From Oscillospiraceae bacterium (GTDB lineage: Bacteria > Bacillota > Clostridia > Oscillospirales > Acutalibacteraceae): a DNA stretch of 64,000 nt. Within the stretch, counting starts at the first letter, position 1. The number at the start of each line of letters is the position of its first letter. The translations under genes were made by a program, and so were the position numbers. The stretch is from NCBI GenBank assembly GCA_029219165.1, contig JAQXSW010000016.1, positions 62,001-126,000 of the forward strand. Direction: 5' to 3'. A model generated the notes under the pieces. That model searched no databases. It was given only the letters and a program-made list of their open reading frames with translations, and was not told the DNA's origin. This document shows positions 59,266-64,000 of the stretch, one piece after another.

Positions 59266-60597
59266 ATGGAAACTGTTTTGAATAAAGTTAGGAGATTTAT
59301 TGATAGTGACATATTCATTGTTTTAATGTTTATGATGGCACTTGGAATAATCATCCTTGGTGTAGAAATACCCGGTTGTATTTTTTTTGGATTTATAATC
59401 TGTTTTATAGTTGTAATTTCACCGGATGTAATGTCCGCATTTGTTCCATTCTTTTTACTTTATGCATTTGCAATAAGGTGCAAAAATTCATTTGATGAAT
59501 TCATGGGATATATATGGTGTCTTCCAATTGTTTTATTTGCTGTAGTTTTTCATATTGTTGCATATAGGAAAATGTTCACTGCCAAAAGAGGGGAACTTTT
59601 CTTACCAATTTCTCTTGTCTCGGTATCCTGTATTCTTGGCGGTGTTGGAATAATGACTCCGTCTGAATACTTTACACCAACTAATGTAATTTATATGTTG
59701 GCTCTTGGCGTTTTAATATTACTAATCTATTTTGCCTTTGGTGGTGTAATAGGTGAGGGAAAAAACGGTCAAAAGCCTGTAGATGAAAGGCTTTCAAAAG
59801 TCTTTATTACTCTAACTGTTTTCCTCTTCTGCGCAGTTGTTCAGTATTACATATCTCATTGGGAACAGTTCATTATGGACCCTGATATTCTTCCGTTCCA
59901 ATGGAGAAACAACGCATGTACACTTCTTATGATTGCAATGCCGTTTTGTTTCTACATGTCTACAAAGAAATTCCCATATATTATTACTGTATTACTATCA
60001 TATTTTACGATTCTAATGTCAGGTTCACGCGGCGGACTTCTATTTGGAGGAATTGAGCTTCTGGCACTCATTATTTATTTTGCTGTAGTAGATAAAAAAC
60101 ACAGAAAAATACTCCTTACAGTAACCGGAATAGTTGCCGTTGTTGTTATTATTATTTCACCAAAGCTCCTGTATATAATGAGGTACACAATAGACAGATT
60201 CTTCTCATCAAAAGAAAATTTCAGACGTCTTGGTCTTTATGAAAGATCAGTTACAGACTTTTTATCTAACCCTATCTTTGGTAGGGGCGTAGGTTACATG
60301 GGTAACAGAGATCTTCACCCGTCTAAACAGGGAACACTGTGTTGGTATCATTCTTCAATTCCGCAGGTAATTGGAAGTTTTGGTATTGCAGGTATTTTAA
60401 CATACGGATATCAGATGTTCTGCAGGCTCAGAATGTTCTGGAAACGAAAGAGTCTTTTCTCCAGGACAATCTTTTGGTCATTCGTAGGACTTGAACTTAT
60501 GTCCATTGTTAATCCCGGTATATTTGCACCGCCATTTTTGGTTATTATGACAGTATTGTTCGTTTTCGCCGAAAACGAACCTATTGAGGAAAAATAA
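59266..60597 (+). CDS. O-antigen ligase/polymerase-like (Wzy_C) membrane protein
   Basis: Multi-TM; MSGSRGGLLFGGIELLALI, RLGLYERSVTDFLSNPIFGRGVGYMGNRDLHPSKQGTLCWYHSSIPQVIGSFG. Confidence 0.8.
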   Translation: METVLNKVRRFIDSDIFIVLMFMMALGIIILGVEIPGCIFFGFIICFIVVISPDVMSAFVPFFLLYAFAIRCKNSFDEFMGYIWCLPIVLFAVVFHIVAYRKMFTAKRGELFLPISLVSVSCILGGVGIMTPSEYFTPTNVIYMLALGVLILLIYFAFGGVIGEGKNGQKPVDERLSKVFITLTVFLFCAVVQYYISHWEQFIMDPDILPFQWRNNACTLLMIAMPFCFYMSTKKFPYIITVLLSYFTILMSGSRGGLLFGGIELLALIIYFAVVDKKHRKILLTVTGIVAVVVIIISPKLLYIMRYTIDRFFSSKENFRRLGLYERSVTDFLSNPIFGRGVGYMGNRDLHPSKQGTLCWYHSSIPQVIGSFGIAGILTYGYQMFCRLRMFWKRKSLFSRTIFWSFVGLELMSIVNPGIFAPPFLVIMTVLFVFAENEPIEEK

Positions 60598-60603
60598 TTT
60601 TTT

Positions 60604-60640
60604 AAGAGCGTTGTTCATAAAGATTGACAACGCTCTTTTT
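60604..60640 (+). terminator. Rho-independent terminator
   Basis: AAGAGCGTTGTTCATAAAGATTGACAACGCTCTTTTT. Confidence 0.75.
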
Positions 60641-60685
60641 ATGTGTTAAACTCTTAAATGAATTTGTTCATAAAGGGGTGAACCA

Positions 60686-61216
60686 ATGCCAAAAATCATA
60701 GCGGATTTAGAGGAAAAAATCCTTTGCGAAGCTAATGAACTCCTCTTTTCAAAAGGTTACCAGAGCATGACAATGCGTAGTGTTGCAGACAAATGTGGCA
60801 TTGCTGTCGGAACGGTTTATAACTACTACAAGTCAAAAGAAGTTTTGGTTGCAGAAATCATGCTGAAAGACTGGGTCAAAATCATGGAAGAGGTTAAGCA
60901 TGATTGTGAAGGTTCAGTGGATATTCACGAAGCTTTCAAAATCATGTTTGATGGTGTTTCAAAATTTACTGAGAAGTTTGACGTAATATTTACTCAGTAC
61001 GGAAAAGAGACTAATATTCGTAAACAAATGCCAATACAGTTTACATGGCTCATTAATCAACTTTCAGGTATTTTAGATGAGGTGCTTGTAAGGTGTCATG
61101 GTGAAACTGATGAATACATGAGTGTGTTTTTGGCAGAAATTTTACTTCAAACAGCAACAAAGAAAGATTTTGAATATGACAACATTTCAAGAATCTTAAA
61201 ACGTATTTTTAAATAA
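60686..61216 (+). CDS. TetR/AcrR family transcriptional regulator
   Basis: ILCEANELLFSKGYQSMTMRSVADKCGIAVGTVYNYYKSKEVLVAEIM HTH. Confidence 0.92.
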   Translation: MPKIIADLEEKILCEANELLFSKGYQSMTMRSVADKCGIAVGTVYNYYKSKEVLVAEIMLKDWVKIMEEVKHDCEGSVDIHEAFKIMFDGVSKFTEKFDVIFTQYGKETNIRKQMPIQFTWLINQLSGILDEVLVRCHGETDEYMSVFLAEILLQTATKKDFEYDNISRILKRIFK

Positions 61217-61238
61217 TATTTATTTGGAGGTATTTATA

Positions 61239-62156
61239 ATGAAAGTAGTACTTGCAGGCGCATTTGGTAAACTTGGTTCAGACATTCTTCGTACTCTTGT
61301 AGCAGCAGGTCATGAAGTTACAGCTGCAGACATGGTTATTCGTGAACTTGAAGGTCTTGATCCAACAAGCTACCAGACAAGAGAAATCAATGTAACAGAT
61401 CCTGAAAACATTAAGGGACTTTGTGATGGTGCAGAAGTTGTTATTACAACAGTTGGTCTTACAGGTGCATCAACAACAGTTAATAACTATGACATTGACT
61501 ATCAAGGTAACTTAAACCTTCTTAATGAAGCACAAAGTGCAGGAGTTGGCAAATTCGTTTACATTTCAGTTATCAATGCTGATAAGGGCGACGGAATCCC
61601 TATGGTTAACTCAAAGTATATGCTTGAAGAAGAACTTAAGAAGAGTGGTATGCCTTATGTAATTCACCGTCCAACAGGTTACTTCTATGACATTGCACAC
61701 GTATTCTGGCCAATGATTCTTAAGGGCCAAGTACAGCTCCTTAAGGGTGAACCAAAGAAAGCTAACGTAATTGACACAATGGACTTTGCAAAATTCATTG
61801 TTGAAACAATGAATGAAGAGGGAGTTACATATAACGTTGGTGGTACAGAGACTTATACATACCAAGAAATTGGCCAGATGTTCTGGGAAGCTGCCGGAAA
61901 CGAAGGAGAAGTGCCAATTAAATATGCTCCGGCTTGGATGTTCAGCCTTCTTGCTGTTCTTCCAAAGATTAAGAAACAAGGAAAGTCAGATATCATGAGA
62001 TTCTCTAAGTTCACTCTTTCAAATGACTGCTATGGTGACCATGAAGTTGCCGGTCTTTCATTCAAAGAGTACATTGCAGGTAAATCTTACGCTAAGAGAA
62101 TTGAAGATGAACTTGCTGCAAAGGCAGCAGCAGAAGCTGCAGCTGCAAACAAATAA
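61239..62156 (+). CDS. NAD(P)-binding Rossmann (NmrA/epimerase-like) protein
   Basis: MKVVLAGAFGKLGSDILRTLVAAGHEVTAAD; Ala/Lys-rich C-terminus. Confidence 0.85.
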   Translation: MKVVLAGAFGKLGSDILRTLVAAGHEVTAADMVIRELEGLDPTSYQTREINVTDPENIKGLCDGAEVVITTVGLTGASTTVNNYDIDYQGNLNLLNEAQSAGVGKFVYISVINADKGDGIPMVNSKYMLEEELKKSGMPYVIHRPTGYFYDIAHVFWPMILKGQVQLLKGEPKKANVIDTMDFAKFIVETMNEEGVTYNVGGTETYTYQEIGQMFWEAAGNEGEVPIKYAPAWMFSLLAVLPKIKKQGKSDIMRFSKFTLSNDCYGDHEVAGLSFKEYIAGKSYAKRIEDELAAKAAAEAAAANK

Positions 62157-62174
62157 TTAAAAGGGGATAAAAAT

Positions 62175-63035
62175 ATGAATTGGACCTTAATTTTAATTCT
62201 CTTCATAGCTGCTCTTATTGGCTGTGTTGTAGGCTTTAAAGAATTTGTATGGTTTATGTCTGTAGGTTATGGTCTTGCTGTAGCTGCAGTTGGTTTGACA
62301 CTTGGAGTTGTAGCTCTTGCAACAGATCTTGCTGCATGGAATATAATTACAATTCTTCAGTGTATTGCATTTGTTATTTACGGTGTTCGTCTTGGCGGAT
62401 TCCTTCTTGTTCGTGAAATTAAGAATGCTGCTTATAAGAAGACTCTTCAAGAAGCAGCAGGTAAAGAGCCTCCAATCTTTGTAAAGGCTATTATGTGGCT
62501 TATGATGGGCGTTCTTTATCTTCTCCAACCTTCAGGTGTTATCTTTAGAATGATGAACGCAGGTTTAGGCAAAATTTCTAATGAAGTATCAGTTGTATCT
62601 GTTATTGGCCTTATCATTATGATCGGTGCTATTGTACTTGAAGCAGTATCAGATAAGCAGAAGAGTGCACAGAAAGCTGTTGATCCAAATATGGTTGCAA
62701 CACAGGGTCTCTTTAAAATTGTACGTTGCCCTAACTACCTTGGTGAAATTCTCTTCTGGGTTGGTACATTCATTTCAGGTATTGGCGCATACCAAGGTGT
62801 TTTACAGTGGCTCCTTGCAATTGCAGGCCTCATCATGATCGTTTACATTATGTTCAATGGTGCTCAAAGACTTGAAAAGAGACAATATAAACGTCTTGCA
62901 GGCGATCCACGTTATGAGGAATATGTTGCTAAGACTCCTATTATTATTCCTTTCATTCCACTTTATCATCTTTATGATCCAAAGAAGGATGCTGCAAAAG
63001 AGGCAGCAAAAGCCGCTAAAAAGGCAGGAAAATAA
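62175..63035 (+). CDS. DUF1295 / steroid-5-alpha-reductase-like integral membrane protein
   Basis: Multi-TM with VATQGLFKIVRCPNYLGEILFWVGTFISG and RLAGDPRYEEYVAKTPIIIPFIP. Confidence 0.75.
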   Translation: MNWTLILILFIAALIGCVVGFKEFVWFMSVGYGLAVAAVGLTLGVVALATDLAAWNIITILQCIAFVIYGVRLGGFLLVREIKNAAYKKTLQEAAGKEPPIFVKAIMWLMMGVLYLLQPSGVIFRMMNAGLGKISNEVSVVSVIGLIIMIGAIVLEAVSDKQKSAQKAVDPNMVATQGLFKIVRCPNYLGEILFWVGTFISGIGAYQGVLQWLLAIAGLIMIVYIMFNGAQRLEKRQYKRLAGDPRYEEYVAKTPIIIPFIPLYHLYDPKKDAAKEAAKAAKKAGK

Positions 63036-63044
63036 TTTAAGCTT

Positions 63045-63073
63045 AGAGGGCTCCTATGTTTGAGCCCTCTTTT
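63045..63073 (+). terminator. candidate terminator/attenuator inside the operon
   Basis: AGAGGGCTCCTATGTTTGAGCCCTCTTTT. Confidence 0.65.
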
Positions 63074-63087
63074 AGCATACGAAAGGA

Positions 63088-63765
63088 ATGATTACCATGA
63101 CATATTGGACAGATGCCCCAATTGAGGGTGCTTTCACAATACCTATGGCAATATGCGACTTTTTACCGGTTCTTTTCTTTTTCCTTGGCGGAATTGTAAT
63201 AATGAAGGATCTTTATAATGTTGTTTCCAGAAGAACATACTCACTCATTTCAAGTGGTATAATTATGTGCTTTGTTGGTGGAGCTTTTAAAGCTCTTTGG
63301 AAGTTTCTTTTTTGTTTTGGAATTAATTATCCATTCCTATATACAGCACTTTTCCCAATGCAAGGACCGGGATTCTGTTTGTTTTTTGCAGGACTGATTT
63401 TTGCATTTATTGAAACAAAGAAAAAAGCTGTTCCACAAACTGAATCAACTAATTTAAATGTAGTTGCTATGTCAGTTACTTCATCTCTTCCACTTCTTAT
63501 GTTCCAAACTCTTGGAAGCATTGGTTCTTTAATTGTTCTGGCAATTTTTGCAGGTCGTATGAAGAAAACTTCAGCAATTATTTGCTTTATTACAGCAATT
63601 ATTTCACTTCTTGGAATGGGATATATGGGTGCTACTTTAGATGCATCGCTCTCTTGGGCAAACTGGGCAGAGCAGGGAATTAATGCTTTTGGACAATTGC
63701 TTTTCTTTATTGGCGCTAAAATTCTTCATGAAAGTGGATATGTAAAGGGTGAACAAAATGGTTAA
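63088..63765 (+). CDS. integral membrane protein, function unknown (225 aa)
   Basis: Multiple TMs; complete ORF. Confidence 0.65.
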   Translation: MITMTYWTDAPIEGAFTIPMAICDFLPVLFFFLGGIVIMKDLYNVVSRRTYSLISSGIIMCFVGGAFKALWKFLFCFGINYPFLYTALFPMQGPGFCLFFAGLIFAFIETKKKAVPQTESTNLNVVAMSVTSSLPLLMFQTLGSIGSLIVLAIFAGRMKKTSAIICFITAIISLLGMGYMGATLDASLSWANWAEQGINAFGQLLFFIGAKILHESGYVKGEQNG

Positions 63766-64000
63766 TGCATTAGAAATTGCAAAGAAATATTTTAATGTTG
63801 TTGAAAAAGATCCGGGTGAATATAAGACTGTTAAGGGCGGTATGATGAAAGCTGAGTGTAAACAGTACTATATTGAAGGTCTTGGAAATATGGCTTTCCA
63901 AAATGCTACAGCAATGTTTGGTCTTATGAAGATGGATATGATGTGTATTACTCCAATAAATAGAGATCTGCCACTTTTCTCTTATGACATAATTAATGCA
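63758..64000 (+). CDS. unknown protein, 5' part; continues beyond window
   Basis: ATGGTTAATGCATTAGAA... open to window end (MVNALEIAKKYFNVVEKDPGEYKTVKGGMMKAECKQYYIEGLGNMAF...); start overlaps previous stop by 8 nt. Confidence 0.65.
   Translation, partial: MVNALEIAKKYFNVVEKDPGEYKTVKGGMMKAECKQYYIEGLGNMAFQNATAMFGLMKMDMMCITPINRDLPLFSYDIINA

Overview
Low-GC chromosome window from an endospore-forming Clostridia/Firmicutes-type bacterium. The assignment rests on gene content: a gerA-type germinant receptor operon, a YlmC/YmxH-like protein, and GroES/GroEL behind a perfect CIRCE operator. Most of the window is ordinary chromosome: topoisomerase IV/gyrase A C-terminal part, SecG, MATE transporter, two fused ABC transporters, GuaB, a parvulin-type PPIase, germination operon, aminotransferase, GH2, galactokinase, two paralogous lipases, IorAB/PaaK/ACT, GroESL and four tRNAs (Lys, Met-type CAU, Trp, Thr). 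The least ordinary regions are: (i) an AT-rich block of about 4.7 kb directly downstream of tRNA-Trp (about 37.0-41.7 kb). It holds unknown genes, a PH-like/zinc-ribbon gene broken by two 1-nt homopolymer shifts, and an oppositely oriented DUF4209/HEPN-like protein with an RNxxxH motif under a dyad-rich promoter region; it is a candidate defence island. (ii) A four-gene zinc-ribbon/membrane/ectodomain cluster ending in a GH25 muramidase, one member carrying an in-frame 9-bp FDD repeat. (iii) A tRNA-T-arm-like inverted-repeat element after tRNA-Lys. (iv) A decayed reading frame plus hairpins after tRNA-Thr, possibly an IS200/IS605 right end. (v) A TetR-linked operon of unknown function at the window end. 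All family calls were made by eye from the translations; no database search was run.
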